NCBI RefSeq assembly: GCF_034140825.1 | Contig: NC_089038.1 | Span: 24,767,501-24,831,500 of the forward strand | Direction: 5' to 3' | Source: Oryza sativa Japonica Group | Taxonomy: Eukaryota; Streptophyta; Magnoliopsida; Poales; Poaceae | Length of the DNA: 64,000 nt | Shown here: in pieces, positions 38,052 through 57,401 of the stretch | Numbering within the stretch: position 1 is the stretch's first letter | How the letters are laid out: each line of letters begins with the position of its first letter | Position numbers and translations under genes: made by a program | The notes under the pieces: model-generated | What the model was told of the DNA's origin: nothing | Databases searched by the model: none | What the model saw: only the letters and a program-made list of their open reading frames with translations

Positions 38052-38804
38052 AAGATGGTCACTCTTTCGGAAGAAATGGAGTAGAGTGCTACTGAAAATA
38101 AGTCGGACCTTTTGCGAGCTACTCCAGTAGAGCTTCATTAGCTGTATGCTGCCTTTTGTTTTTGCTGGCTTTTCGCATGATGTTTTATTAAAACTCGATG
38201 TAATGTTAATTTGTGTACTTCATCTCCGGCACTTTATAAATCGTGGTTTTTGAATTTGAAAGTTCAAGTGGCATTAGACGAATAATTTCTTGAGGATTAG
38301 TTGGCTGCGCTGTTGATTGTAGATGCTTGGTTCATATCCATAGTTGTTGATATTCACGGCACGGGTTTGCTGAAAAAATGTCGCCTTTTTTTCTGCTTGA
38401 TTTCAGTCGGATTCTTTCGTCTGATCGCTCAAGTGCTCGCTTGCTCTCTGCTCCGACTACATTGGCCCGCCGCCATGTACTCGGTTGCTCTTTTTTTACA
38501 GCCAAACGTGCGAAGTGTTTTCATCTCCTTTTTTAGAAAGGAGCCTGGGGCCCTGCTTTTTTATAGAAGGCAAATCCTTTTTATAGAAAGCAAATAGAGT
38601 AACCAATTTATCGCTGGGGACTCCAGCTGAAGGACACTCGCAGCTAGCGCCCAAAACAGAGAACTTGGCTATCGGAAACAACACTAACCAGTCCCGACTC
38701 TTGCTGGACGAGGGTCGTTGAATAACTTCACGAATGTTGTCTACCAAAGACTGGGTCGGAATTTCTTCAGCTTTCAAAAGTGGCGATGAGTTTGCAGCGA
38801 AAAA
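38052..38804. other. GAPDH 3' UTR and unassigned sequence
   Basis: Positions 38052 to about 38240 are probably the GAPDH 3' UTR. Positions 38500-38780 have an open frame on the minus strand (38496-38777) with an end like a truncated retroposon (AAAAGG runs, cccaggctcc). I recognise no domain. It abuts the cut end of the F-box gene. Confidence 0.4.
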
Positions 38805-39374
38805 TCATATCATTTCTGACACGGCGGACACGCGGGCCGCGCCTAGCTTAACGCACTCGACGTGCAGGCGCGTGAGGCCCGCGAACACGCGGGGATACTT
38901 GTCGCGGTAGGACGCGAGGCGCGCCCCTTGCCTAGCGACGTCCCTGCCCGCGCACAGAAGCTCCGGCTTCTCCGACGAGACGGTGAACCACAGGTCGTGG
39001 ATCCTGCGGCCGCGGGCCATGGCGTCGTCGACCGCGCGGACGATGCCGACCGACTTGTCCCTCGAGAAGAAGCTCAGGCCCAGGCGGCGGATGGCGTGCC
39101 GGCTCTCGTGCGCTGCCAGGATGCTCTGCACCGCGCGCACCATCGCGTGGTTGCTCCTCGCGGACTCGGATAGGGTGGATGTGAAGCCGTCGTCGGGGTC
39201 GTCGTCGGGGTCGGGTGCGAAGGAGTCGACGTCCAGCTCGATGTTGGCGAGCATGCCGGGGACGCGGCTCCACCGCCTCGAGAGGAGGCTGCATCGCACG
39301 GCGTCCCGTGTGTCCAGCTTGTCCAGGATGAGGAGCAGGACGTCGTCGGGCAGATCGCTCAGCAGCGTCGTCAT
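38805..39374 (-). pseudogene. Truncated F-box gene
   Basis: An uninterrupted frame of 189 residues starts MTTLLSDLPDDVLLLILDKL and continues with DTRDAVRCSLLSRRWSRVPG, a normal plant F-box at residues 5-45. The following part (GLSFFSRDKSVGIVRAVDDA, IHDLWFTVSSEK, AGLTRLHVECVKLG) matches the opening of grass F-box/LRR-type proteins, which usually run to 400-550 residues. The match stops at CVKLG and the next 11 residues look foreign, so the C-terminal leucine-rich part is missing. The adjoining unassigned sequence at 38500-38800 may have cut it. A short F-box-only protein could still bind SKP1 and compete, but expression is unknown. Confidence 0.7.
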
Positions 39375-39826
39375 CGTGTTTTTGTCGCGGTCTGGCGTTC
39401 GTTACCTGTGGCGCGCGCGCGAGACCGAGAGCAAGCGCCGGCCCGCGCCTATATCTTTCTCGTTTATATGTCCGCGAGACGCCGAGACCGCGACGTTTGG
39501 TCGTCTGCCGCTGCAATGCTGCATGCTTTAGTCGTCTTGACTCGTTTCCGATTCCATATTTTCGCCACCAGAATCCCGACGACCGACGTGGGAGGTGGCA
39601 GGAGGCGACTGGTTGGTTGACAGACCCAGATTGGAATATGGGCTGGATTCACTCGTTCCAAGTTCGGCCCATGCCAAAACAGCCCACTTCATCGAATTGG
39701 ATCACAATTCCTGATTTCCAAGCCCAATATACCTATAATCCATACGGGTTATTACTTTGAGATATTCTGTCTACAAAAACAAACCGGCATACAGCCTTGA
39801 GCCTTCTGTTTGGAAAGGTTTAGGCC

Positions 39827-40345
39827 CCTTTAAATCAAAGGAAAAACCATAGGAATTCTAAAGGATTTTATCCTATAGGAAATGGGACCACCTATACATT
39901 TGTCGATAAATTTTCTCCTAAAATTTTGACAGATGTAATTATAGTACAATTATAGTGTAATTACACTGAAATTTATATGTAATTACACTGTAACTTGCAT
40001 GTAATTACAATGTAACTTGTATATAAGTTTCACGTAATTTTGAATTGTTAAATCTATTACAAGATTTGTTTTGGTGAGGAAAAACAATCATAGCACACAC
40101 ATATGTGTAAGGATTTATTCTCACAACCTCTATTTTACCGAAATAACATATTATAGAGAGATTTTTGAAAGTTACATACGAGTTACACTATAGTTACAGT
40201 GTAATCACACTACTGTCAAATTTTTGGGAGAAAATTTGTCAACAAATATATAGCAAAATCGATGGGAAGGGACATAATCCTATAGAGTCCTTTGAAACAA
40301 ATGATTGTTTCCTATTAATTCCTTTGAAATTCCTATGGAGTGAAC
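39827..40345. repeat. MITE-like element with GGCCCCTTTRAATC ends
   Basis: The left end reads AGGCCCCTTTAAATCAAAGG. The right end, reversed, has CCATAGGAATTTCAAAGGA, similar but offset. The centre holds repeated 'gtaattacactgtaa' motifs (39935-40020), also inverted near 40170-40210. No coding frame. Confidence 0.5.
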
Positions 40346-40459
40346 CTTACTAAAGCAATTTTGGAGGAAAACAAGCATGAGGTCGAGACCTCATGTTTTC
40401 CTCTTCATGTGTCTAAGGTTCCTGCGTTTTTCCTGTGTGCTAATCAAACGACAGTTCGA

Positions 40460-40812
40460 GGCCCCCTTTGAATTGGAGGAAAAATGGAGGAAAACAAAGG
40501 AATTGAAATCCTACTCTATTCATGCCTTTGATTCGTAGGAATGAGAAAAGAAAAAACGTAGGAAACTTTCCTATTCCTACAATTCTAAAGGAAAAACGTA
40601 GAAAATTTAACATCCACTCAAACCTCTTGGAAAACTTTCCTTAAATCTATCTCTCTCATCTGATTCTTGCGTTTTTCCTACGGTCCAATCAAACGATCAT
40701 TCCTGTGTTTCTCCTGTGTTCTGCAATCCTCTATTTTTACACTTGCATTTCTATCAGAATCCTATGTTTTTCCTATTCACCGTTTTTTCAATCCTGCGAT
40801 TCAAATGGGCCC
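40460..40812. mobile_element. MITE-like element, related to its left neighbour
   Basis: The ends GGCCCCCTTTGAATTGGAGG and CCTGCGATTCAAATGGGCCC are inverted. A partial extra copy of the right end follows at about 40828-40897. Left of it, a short palindrome (aaacaagcatgaggtcgaga and its reverse) spans about 40368-40402. Confidence 0.6.
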
Positions 40813-40899
40813 TCAGGGATCTAATAAGTGTGGCATTCAATTCCTACGTTTTTCCTATTCCTCTGTTTTCTCAATCTTGCGATTCAAAGGTGCCCTTAA

Positions 40900-41941
40900 T
40901 TGTGCATACAATGAAGTACTTGAATATCGTGATTATCTTGTGTACTTGGGGGGATGATTTGATACTATTTATAAGAAAACACGTGAAACTTCTCTTGGTA
41001 TCACCTTTTGTGAATAAGGGAATAACATGTCTCCTCGCTATGCTATGGAAATAGATGTTACATTCGTACTTCTTATATGTACTAAAACACTTTTTTATCA
41101 TATAAATTTTATTCTAAATATAACCTTCCACCCACCCTTTCATCTTAACCATCTTCCATTTGATTCTTTCACTAAGGCCCTGTTCTTTTCTCCAACAAAA
41201 CTTGGATAAAAATAAAGATTTTTGTGGCACACATTTCAAACTGTTAAGCCGTGCGTTTCGTGCTTCTATATGAAAGTTGCTCTAAAATATCAGATAATAT
41301 GTTTTCCAAATTTATAACAATTAAAACTCAATCGATCATACGTTAATACCACCTCGTTTTGTGTAAAAAACTTAATCTTCATCTTCATTTTCAGAAGAAA
41401 AGAAACACCACCTAAGTCTCTCATCTATAAGTCATAACCATCTCTCACTTAATTTCTCTACCTATTTTCTCACATCAATCAATTATTTAAATTTTACCTT
41501 AAACTTATTTTTTTCCAAAGATAGATATGTTGAACATGTGTTGGGCTATTGTCTATTCACAGCTCCATTGTTTGTTTGTTGGTTTATTAGCTACAACCAA
41601 AATTTAACTTTTGAAACTTAATAAATTAGAGTTAATTTTGAGATTTTTTCATCGTATTTGTTTTTTTACTTTTAAATTATTAAGACACGATTTTAAAAAT
41701 ATTATTTGTAAATTATTTTTTATTGCTTCCATTATTTTTTTTTTGAAAGCTTAGAGATCTAGAGCAAAGCGAGGCCGATCTTCAGTGCTCAACCGCCGCA
41801 GCTTAGCGCGCCAAAAATATTGCTATCTTCTCAAATTTCCCTCCAATTCCCCTACTCCCCCTTCCGTCTCTCTCCTCCCTCGTCGGCCCCGCGCCGGCGC
41901 CACAATCTCTGCCTCCGCAGCCGCGCCCGCCGCCTCCGGAG
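40900..41941. other. Intergenic, AT-rich, before RECQ5
   Basis: A repeat related to the one at 4048-4279 lies in reverse at about 41172-41400, and a fragment like 25272-25488 at about 41580-41740. I found no coding frame. The RECQ5 leader begins near 41780. Confidence 0.45.
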
Positions 41942-48330
<6,389 letters not shown>

Positions 48331-49039
48331 CAGTTGGCGATCAAGAACAGTTCTTGCCCCCAGCTACCTGTACATACATACTCGTATGCTTGCAAGCCAC
48401 CGCGGCCACCCAATCAGATAGGCATCTAAAGGAGGTCTGCGCCCACTGGCCACTGCCCTGATTGTTTCCTTTACTTAAAACTACTCTGATTGTCTTGTCG
48501 TACGCTTGACACTGACTGCAATTTGTCCTTCACCTTGTATATATATAGGCACGTAAAGAAGGCGTTGCAGTGAGCATCCTCCTGCAGAGGAAACTTCTGC
48601 TAGGTATGCGTGTGTCTACCCCAGGAACGCTTTCCCGTCGAGCTGGCTAAGAGGCTTTTCTGCCATATGATTGAGGGGTGCCAGCTCAGTAATTCTGCTT
48701 GGGTGAAGAGAATGATGCCGCTCGCACGACTGGAGTATATCGGAAGCAAGAGTCAGAAGCAGAACCCATTCTTCTTGTACAGACAACACTGCTCCATATC
48801 TAATTATCGTTCTCCTTTTCCTTTCCAAATGAGAATCAACTCTTCGACGGGCGGGTAAAGTGTGAAGTGTCACAGTAAAGCACCGGAAACCTGGTTGCCA
48901 CTGCAGTATCTCCTCTCTTCACCATGGGCCATCCTTGCGTAGACCCAATTCTGTTACGTTTCCACTGCAAAAAATCTCCCCAAGTCCCAGGTGGCCAGGT
49001 ACATATCTATTTCCCCGCCCTCCTATTCTCATTTGCTTA

Positions 49040-49165
49040 CTCCCTTCGACCCAAAGTTAACATGACACATGATGTATGGTGTGATATATTTTAATACTAC
49101 GAATACGAATTTAAATATTATGTGTTATATCTTGTACTAGATTAATTTATTTCGGATCGAAAGGG
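49040..49165. mobile_element. Short Stowaway MITE
   Basis: The ends CTCCCTTCGACCCAAAGTTA and, reversed, CCCTTTCGATCCGAAATAA are flanked by TA on both sides. Length 126 bp. Confidence 0.75.
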
Positions 49166-49969
49166 TATTATACCCTGAGGTGGATGCGTGCTAGTGTACC
49201 GTAGCATTTGCCATGGGGCGCCCCATGTGCTTTCCTTCTGTCTCTTGGCCCATTCTTGCGCGGCTTCACTTCACGTGGAGCGAGAGCGAGCCATTCTTCA
49301 CGGGGCATGCGGCTTCACGAAACCAGATTCATTTGACGTGCGTGCGGTGATTGCTCGTCGCTTCGCTGGATCTGAGTGACAAAGGGTCCTGCACTTGATT
49401 GCGTATTTTCAATCAGTATAGCTGGTGTATGTACGCCTGTACGGGGGCGGCTGTAGCCGGGGACACCGTGTCTAACCTAATCTATGTGCGACGAAGGAGA
49501 ACCGTGGGCTGCTCAAGACGATGTTTGTGAGGTTGCATCAAAAGATGTTACCCGCACGGTTGCCGCAGTTTACCAGGCTGACACGACACGGCAAATGTAT
49601 TTTTAGCGTTAAGCCATGTGTTAGCAGGTTTAATGTTGGGATTAAAACCGCTGAAAACGAAGGTGGTTGTTGCCTTCAGAATTAGATTAGAAAGATGCTC
49701 CACATCAATTTACTAAAGTACAGCGACGTGTAAGGGGAGCGAAGAGGCATATTCGGCGGCTCCAACCTGGCGACCCGAAGCATATTCAGCCTCCTGCCCA
49801 ACAAGGCATTTAGCACCGAAGTCCTACGTGCCAACGTGCAGGGAAGTTCCTCGTGCTGTGCACAGTGCACATTGTTTCTTTGCCGTTGAAGATTATACAG
49901 TACATTCTTTTTGCAACACGTACATATTATGCTATGTAGCCCCTTTGGAACACATAACTTCATTAAGAA

Positions 49970-50190
49970 AAAGAAATAATTATCTTTCAGGGTACAATAC
50001 ACTACCATATTTAAGATAACTCGAGATTTTAAGAATCAATTATCTTTCAGTGTACAATACACTACCATGTTTAAGATAAGTTCTACTTGAGTTATGTAAT
50101 GAATCACAATGCCTTCATTTAAAAAAGAAACAATTATCTTTCAGTGTACAATACCATATTTAAGATTACTCGAGATTTTAAGAAACAATC
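49970..50190. repeat. Irregular three-copy repeat
   Basis: A unit of about 55 bp with 'aattatctttcagtgtacaa' and 'ccatatttaagata' occurs near 49976, 50037 and 50139. Two of the copies end 'ctcgagattttaagaa'. The first two are nearly adjacent and the third lies about 100 bp on. Confidence 0.8.
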
Positions 50191-50775
50191 GATAGGCTGA
50201 GTAGTCAACTGGCGATAATATGAAAAAAACTAGGTCTTCTAGCTTCGGGTTTATTTTTTCTAAATTTTATAATTATTTTTAGCTATAAATTTAAATAAAA
50301 GTGAGGGATTATATCTATAATCTTTAGAGGAACTAAAGATTACTCAATAGAAGAAATCGTATTTACCATAAGCTCTTAAATTAGAAGCATTATTGTTTAG
50401 AGTACTCAGAGGTGCATGGGTCTTAAAATAACAGCTGCGCCTACAATTTAATACACAACACTACATACCTTCGTTACAGAGAATATTCGCTCCTAAATTA
50501 TGAAAACTTGGAGGCGAGAAAAGAAGAAGAGAAAAAAGAAAACGAGCAAGCAAAGAAGAACCTAGGAAAAGAGCTCGCAAACAAAGACCGAACCGTTCCA
50601 AAAAGGAAAAAAAAATCAATAAACCCCAGAAGAAGCCTCTCCTCCTCTCGACTCCTCTCCTCGCCGCTCTCGTTGCTTCCTCGCGGGGAGTTGGAACCCC
50701 CTCCCCTCTCCCTCTCCCTCTCGCTGACTCGCTCTTCGAGGAGAAGGCGAAGGCTCCCGCGCCGCGGAGTCGGAG

Positions 50776-53700
50776 ATGGCCGCCGCCGCCGCCGTGGTGA
50801 ACTACCCGCTCGTCGCGGCGCTCGTGGCGTTCGCGCTCGCGCAGTCCTCCAAATTCTTCACCACCTGGTGAGTCGAGTTGCCCTACCTCTCCCTCTGCGC
50901 CCCCGCTCGGCGGCCGCTCCCCTCCACGCGCTGCGTTTGTGGGTGACGGTTTGGCTCCATGACAGTGGCCGTTCTCGATCGCTGGAGACGTGTGGTTCGG
51001 TGTTTTTGCATTGCGTAATCGGTGGGAATCGTGGGGGCGAGGTCTCGTTGGCTTCGATGTTGCGTTTCGTGGTTTGCGCGTTGGTAGAAACAAGGAGCTG
51101 ACTTGGAGAATTGAGATTTGAGGCCTACGAGGAGCTGAGGCGTCCTAGATTTGTTTTTTTTTTTTGGTTCGCTGGCATGGTTTGGATTGTAGCTAGCCCG
51201 TAGATCCTCACGGAGGTTAGAGAGATCCTTTTCCTATTTCTGTATTTTGCTTGGCTTTGACAGTGTGATCTGCAGCAACTGCTTCTGTAGGGGGTAGAAC
51301 TGCTTTTCTTGGGATACTTTTGTCTAGAAGAGACAAACAGGATTTCTAAATCCAGCGTGATGTGAGAGTTGGACGGCTACTGTAGTGCGCTTGCACGATT
51401 TCGTTTACATTTTTGGTACGTTTTGTCGTGAACTACTGGTTGAGAGCATTACTTGAGAGGCACTAATAACAGGGTGTTTTGCTACTTAGTGCCTTATTAC
51501 TATAGCCTGAGGGCATTTTAGTGCCCTGTGAAATTTTTACTGGGCAATTTGATATATTTTTCTGACTCACGTTGGTTCTACTTTATAGTACTTTTAGGCA
51601 AGAGTTGTGCAGATTGCTTGCAAATAATGAGTGTAGTAAAATTATTAATTAAAGTAAGCTTGGTCTTCCTTGATATTTCTGGAAGATTTAAGACAATAGT
51701 TGGTATCTGTTATGGGCGTATCAGACATGAAATAGTCGTAATTGTTGTATTTAAGTATCAAGTGTCTCACATTTTTGTGTTGCACAGTATAATATGCTTT
51801 GTTGTGCAGGTTATTTTTGAAATCACTAGGACAATAGTTGGTATCTGTATTCTGTTATGGGTTTATCAGACATAAAATAGGCACTATTGTAGTATTTAAG
51901 TATCAAGTGTGTCACATTTTTGTGCTGCACAGTACAATATGCTTTGTTGTACAGGTTATTTTTTAAATCACCAAAAATCACTAGGTGATTTCAAAAATAA
52001 ATACACATTGAATTGGCATCAGGACAGGATCTTTTGTTTTCAAACTGGAAAACATCTATCTTTCTAATTTCATTAAGTAAGGAAAGGAAAAAAATGTTAT
52101 ACAAAATTAGTAGATAAAGGACTAGACCAGGAACAGTATATACAAGGACTACATATGGCCCTCGTGAAAGCTTGCCAGCTAGAAATTTAGATAATACTTC
52201 ATGTATAGTCTGTCAGGAATTCGATCACTCCTGTTGTCTTGTTCTGATCTAATGTGTATGAGGTGTTTTGCCTTTTCTCTAATTGTATTGCTATCTTCAA
52301 TCTGAATGTGAAAGGGGGGCGATGAAAATCTTGAACACCAGTAATCTATATATATGAATAACAAATTTTCCCAAAAAAAAAAACAATATACTTTCTGCAA
52401 TTTAACCTGTCAGAAAATCATAGGTGGCGCCGGAAATAATTCCCTATTGTGCTAATGTTTATCAATTACCTATTGTACTAATGTTTTATTGTTTTATTGA
52501 AAACCCTAAATAACTATTCTATCATTGATTAACTGATTTGATGCAGGTTTAAAGAGAAGCGTTGGGATGCCAGGCAACTTATAGCTTCTGGGGGGATGCC
52601 ATCATCCCACTCAGCCACAGTGACAGCGCTTGCAGTGGCCATAGGAATCCAAGAAGGCTATCGTAGCGCCACCTTTGCAACTTCAGTAATTATTGCATGT
52701 GTGGTGAGTAGATGTTCTTGATTCTTATTTGTATCTTTAGGTCTTAGCTGCTTCTGTAACTTCTGTTGCATGAGTATGATACTATAGAGGAAAATATGAG
52801 AGAATTTTGCATTCATTTCATTGGTTCCACACAAACAGATGCCCTTCTGCATATATGAAATACTTTGCTCAGTGTTAGTTAGATAAGACATTTATGTTTT
52901 TTTTCCCACTAACTAGTTCTATCATCTCATTTTTGCCATTTGATATGGTCTAAGCCTACATGTAAATGAGTGAGTTTAGTGTCATGGATGGAATTACAAA
53001 TGAAAAATTAAATCTCATATACAACACTGATCTATATTTGTGTTTGCTCTTGTACAATGCAAAGCTTCTGTTTCAAGTGCATCTTCATGACAATATCCAT
53101 TGCCTCTGCCTCGTTGAACAGTACTACCTAGTTGGGAAATACAACTATCTTGTTTGATCTAAATGCTTATGTCTATATTATTTGATTTTCTTTTTTTCTT
53201 TAACTTGTGTTTGTAGGTGATGCATGATGCTTTTGGAGTTCGCTTACATGCTGGGAAGCAGGCAGAGGTTTGTCTTTCTCATCCTGAAAGGTTTCAGCCT
53301 TCTGTTTGAACAGGATATAATAGAATGAAAGGGTTTTCCATGGCAGCTTCTGATTGTATCTTCATGGACTAATAAACAGAATTCGATTATCTATAGCTGG
53401 CATTTAAATTTTTGACATGCAGTGTTGTTTGTTGGGCTAATATGTCAGCTTTAATATTCTTGTCCTTCAACTTCTGTTTCTTGGGCTCATAAAATTTGAT
53501 ATCCTTATTGGTTCAACACTTTTGGCCTGAATTCATGGACCTATCCACTTTTATGCCAGCAAGAAAATTTAGATAATGGCAACTGTATGTTTAACTTCTG
53601 CTTGGCCTGAACTCTTTACCTTTTCACTTTTATGTGGAGAATAAATTTAGACAATGCCAACTGTATGTTGTAGTTTGAACTTTGAAGTGACATTTCCTTG

Positions 53701-54499
53701 TGAGAAAACGTTCTTGTTCTTCTGGTCACTCCGCCATCAGTTAATGTTGAATTGTAGATTTGGATGGTCCAGTAAATATGTGCTATCTGATATGCTCTAT
53801 TTTATTTTAAATGACTAAAGTCAGAGCATACTAATATTGTTGATGCAAATCTTTCAGGTATTGAATCAAATTGTGTACGAGCTACCAGAAGAGCATCCAT
53901 TATCAGAGACAAAGCCATTGCGTGAAATTCTTGGACACACAGTTCCTCAGGTTAGCTTAGTTTGCATGATTCTGTCGAATTTTAGCTATTTCTGTGGCCT
54001 TGTAAATACTGATATTCAAAGCAGAAAGAACCGTAGGAAGATTCTCTAAGCATAAAGGCAGATACTAGATACACCTTGTAGCACCCTAATATAATGCAAC
54101 TGTCGAAAGTTCATGGGTATGATACAAACACAATATCGTTAACAAACACTTAAAACTTCTCTGAAGAAATAAACAGTAGGTTAAGTCATAGGACATCTTA
54201 CAGATACATTATCTACTCTGTTTTTTTTTTGGGGGGGGTGGGGGGTGCGAATATGCAGTTCTCATTGTTTCAAGAAGAGGAGGTTTTGCATGTGCCTCAG
54301 CATTTTTACACTCTTCTACTACCATGCTCACATCGGCTATTGGGCATTTCTTATGCTTGTCAGAATCATCACCAGATATACATTATATGCTCGTAATCTA
54401 AATGTAATTTCGTTCTCTTTTTTATGTCAGGTTGTGGCCGGTTGCATCATTGGAATCCTTATAGCTGTTGTTATGCGCTTAGCTCTATGGAGTTCTTAG
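50776..54499 (+). CDS. DUF212 / PAP2-related membrane protein
   Basis: Five exons (50776-50867, 52547-52703, 53217-53267, 53858-53950, 54431-54499) join in phase to 153 residues. The protein belongs to the divergent PAP2 family (DUF212), annotated as acid phosphatase/vanadium-dependent haloperoxidase-related. It shows MAAAAAVVNYPLVAALVAFA (first membrane helix) and FFTTWFKEKRWDARQ. The signature GGMPSSHSATVTALA follows, then VMHDAFGVRLHAGKQA, and a final hydrophobic segment VVAGCIIGILIAVVMRLAL. The PSSH motif recalls the PAP2 phosphatase site, but the other PAP2 catalytic motifs are not complete, so enzyme activity is unproven. There are probably four membrane spans. No plastid transit peptide is evident, unlike some longer relatives. 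Intron 1 is about 1.7 kb. Confidence 0.9.
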
Positions 54500-55261
54500 A
54501 CACGCATTACTCGTAGGTATTTGCTTGATCACCTCATATCGCATCGCTGATGAGTTGTGAAGCATGAAAACTCAAATCTCCTCTTGGATGTGATTTGTAC
54601 AAATGCTCAGTTTTATGACTATACTATAAGGTTCCTAACCGGTGTAGGTCTGCGTTGTAGGAGGTAGATTGTAGTTCAGTTGGTGCTGTACATCGTAGAA
54701 ATTTACTGTGAATTGGAAGCTCATGTGATCAACCTTTGTTATACAACTGGCAATGATCATGCTGTCAACTTTTCTTTCTGGCACGCAGTGATATTTTAAG
54801 TTCTGCATCACTGTCCTTAGTTTATTATTTTACTGTGCTGTGCTTGTTAGACCTAGAATGTTACTACCATACAAATGTCCCAAAATTTGGTCCTGGGCAG
54901 TACTCAGTAGTGTGTGTGCCTATGCTGTTTTACTGTCATTCATAGTTCAGACTAATCTGTTTTCCTCTGAATCCTGAAATGCAAGAACTTTTTGTTATTT
55001 CCTCTCGGTGAACCTGATATATTTGATATTTCAGAATTTCTAGTGCAAACAAACAGGAATTGTTCTCTGTTTCTCTCTTACACAGATCACAGATCAAACA
55101 AAAATATTTTCTTAATAAGTATGAGCAAAGTACTCGGAGAAGTTACACGGAGAGAATTATTACCACCTTGTATATATATGTAAGTATTCTAAGAGTAAAG
55201 TTTGAAGCCTCGTCCTTATTATATGTAGCTACAACGATGAGGTATACATGTGCTCAGGCTC
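54500..55261. other. Convergent region, 3' UTRs
   Basis: The DUF212 gene (+) and malate synthase (-) end here facing each other. I see no further gene, repeat or clear element. Confidence 0.5.
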
Positions 55262-57401
55262 TCAGAGCTTGCACGGCGACGATGCTCCGGGGTGGTGCAC
55301 CACGATGAGGTTGTACGCGTCGAGCGTGAGGAAGTCGTCCAGCTCCGGCGCGGTGCACTGCCGGCTGAAGATCCTGCCGGCCTCCGCGTACCGGCCGCGC
55401 CGGAACCTCTCGGCGCCCACCTCGGCCTCCACCCTCGCCATCTCCACCTCCACGACGCGCGCCAGCAGCTCGGGCGTGGCCCGGACCTCCACGCCGCCGG
55501 CGTCCAGCACCGCGCCGTGCCGGAGCCACTGCCAGTTCTGCACCCGGCTGATCTCCGCGGTGGCGGCGTCCTCCATCAGGTTGTACAGCGGCACGGAGCC
55601 CGACCCGGATAGCCACGCCGCGACGTACTGCACGCCGACGCGCGTGTTGTGGCGCAGGCCCTCCACCGTGCGCGCCCCGCGCGGCGGCTGGAGCAGGTCC
55701 TCCTCCGTGACGGCGACGCCGGCACGGGCGGCGTCGCCAGCCGCCGCGTCGATCTGGTTCGGCCTCCCTCCGAGGTGTCCCTCGAACACCTCCCGGATCG
55801 CCGGGATGAGCCCCGGGTGCGCCGCCCACGTCCCGTCGTGCCCGGCGCGCACCTCCCGCAGCTTGTCCTTGCGCACCAGCTCCAGCGCCGCCTCGTTCGC
55901 CGCCGCGTCGTCCTTGATCGGGATCTGCGCCGCCTGCACCACATCAGCAACCGTTTGGTTAATCAACTAGCTCGAGGAGCTCTCCAACGGGCGAGTGGAT
56001 CGATCTTTTTTCGATGACTGACCATGCCGCCCATGGCGTGGACGCCGCGGCGGTGGCAGGTCTGGATGAGGAGGTGGGAGTAGGAGCGCATGAAGTGCTG
56101 GGCCATGCCGACGAGGGCGCGGTCGGGGAGGAGGCGGTCGGGGCGGGCGCGGAACGTCTTGACGTAGCTGAAGATGTAGTCCCAGCGGCCGCAGTTGAGC
56201 CCCGCCGAGTGGTCGCGCAGCTCGTGCAGGATCTCCTCCATCTGGAACACCGCCGGCAGCGTCTCCACCAGCACCGTCGCCCTGATGCTCCCCCTCCCTA
56301 TCCCCGCCTCCTTCTCCGCCCTCTCGAACACCCCCTTCCATATCCTCGCCTCCCTGCATTAAAAAAAAAAGTTACATACATCGATCAGTTCAACCCAAAA
56401 ACGTATGTTGGTGATAAAAATCAGGTAATTCACTCCATATTCTAAGCACTCTCCCTCACGCAAGGTTCCTTAAGTATCAAACGTGGAATGAAAGCGGGGC
56501 TATTTTTTTTTATTAATTGCGTACCAGCCAGAATTTGAACTTAGATATGCCCATGTCTTGATCATCACAAGCTTTGTGCCAGTGCGCCATGGATGGATGT
56601 GTTTGTGCGTGCTTACCTAGAGTGCTCCATCTTGGGGAGGTAGAAGAAGGGGCCGAAGTCGGCGCCCTGGCCGGAGCGGAAGGCGGCGTGGCTGTGGAAG
56701 AAGTAGAGGCCGAAGTCGACGAGGCAGCCGATGGCCGGCTCGCCGTCGACGAGGACGTGCGCCTCGGGGAGGTGCCAGCCGCGCGGCCTCACGAAGAGCG
56801 TCGCGGGGCGGTCGCCGAGCCTGTACTCCCGCCCTCGCGCCGCGTCGCGGTAGGTGATCGTGCCGGCAACCGCGTCGCGCAGGTTCACCTGCCCGCGCAT
56901 CAGGTTCTCCCACGTCGGCGACAGCGCGTCCTCGAAGTCAGCCTTGCACCCACAATAACCACGACGTCACGCTCACGCCACGTCAAGATCCTCACCGATG
57001 GCGCGCCGGAGTTGTGTGCTGCTTACCATGAAGACCTTGGCGCCGGAGTTGAGGGCGTTGATGACCATCTTGCGCGGCTCGGCGGGGCCGGTGATCTCGA
57101 CGGTGCGGTCGGCGATGGCCGGCGGCACGGGGGCGCACGCCCAGCCGCCTGCCTCGCGGACGGGCCTCGTGGCCGGGTCGAACCGGGGGAGCTCGCCGGC
57201 GTCGTACCGCCGCTGCGCCTCCCGCCTGCGCTCCATGGCGTACCGGACGGCGCCGCGGAACTCGCGCTGCAGGCCGGCCACGAAGGCCAGCGAGTCGCGG
57301 GTGAGGATGGCCGCGAACTCCGGGTCGTACCGGCCGAGGATGTCCACGCCCTCCGGCGTGTCGTAGCACGGGCACGGCGGCGCTGCGGCGTTGGTGGCCA
57401 T
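55262..57401 (-). CDS. MLS: Malate synthase, glyoxysomal (peroxisomal)
   Basis: Four minus-strand exons (57401-57027, 56942-56617, 56353-56023, 55933-55262) join in phase to 567 residues, the usual plant length. The enzyme condenses glyoxylate and acetyl-CoA to malate in the glyoxylate cycle. Family marks: [20 protein letters not shown] at the start, [19 protein letters not shown] across exons 1-2, and PKMEHSREARIW at exons 2-3. The malate synthase signature [20 protein letters not shown] is in exon 3, followed by [15 protein letters not shown]. The last three residues are CKL, a peroxisomal targeting signal of type 1. The start codon lies about 100 nt below a TATA-like site. The enzyme is usually induced in germinating seedlings and ageing leaves; the sequence alone does not show this. 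The coding part is very GC-rich. Confidence 0.97.

Larger units (their letters stand above)
48331..50775. other. Intergenic between RECQ5 and the DUF212 gene
   Basis: Positions up to about 48900 may be the RECQ5 3' UTR. A short Stowaway lies at 49040-49165 and a small repeat cluster at 49970-50190. Positions 49170-49970 show no supported gene. The last 200 bp are the CT-rich leader of the next gene. Confidence 0.45.
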
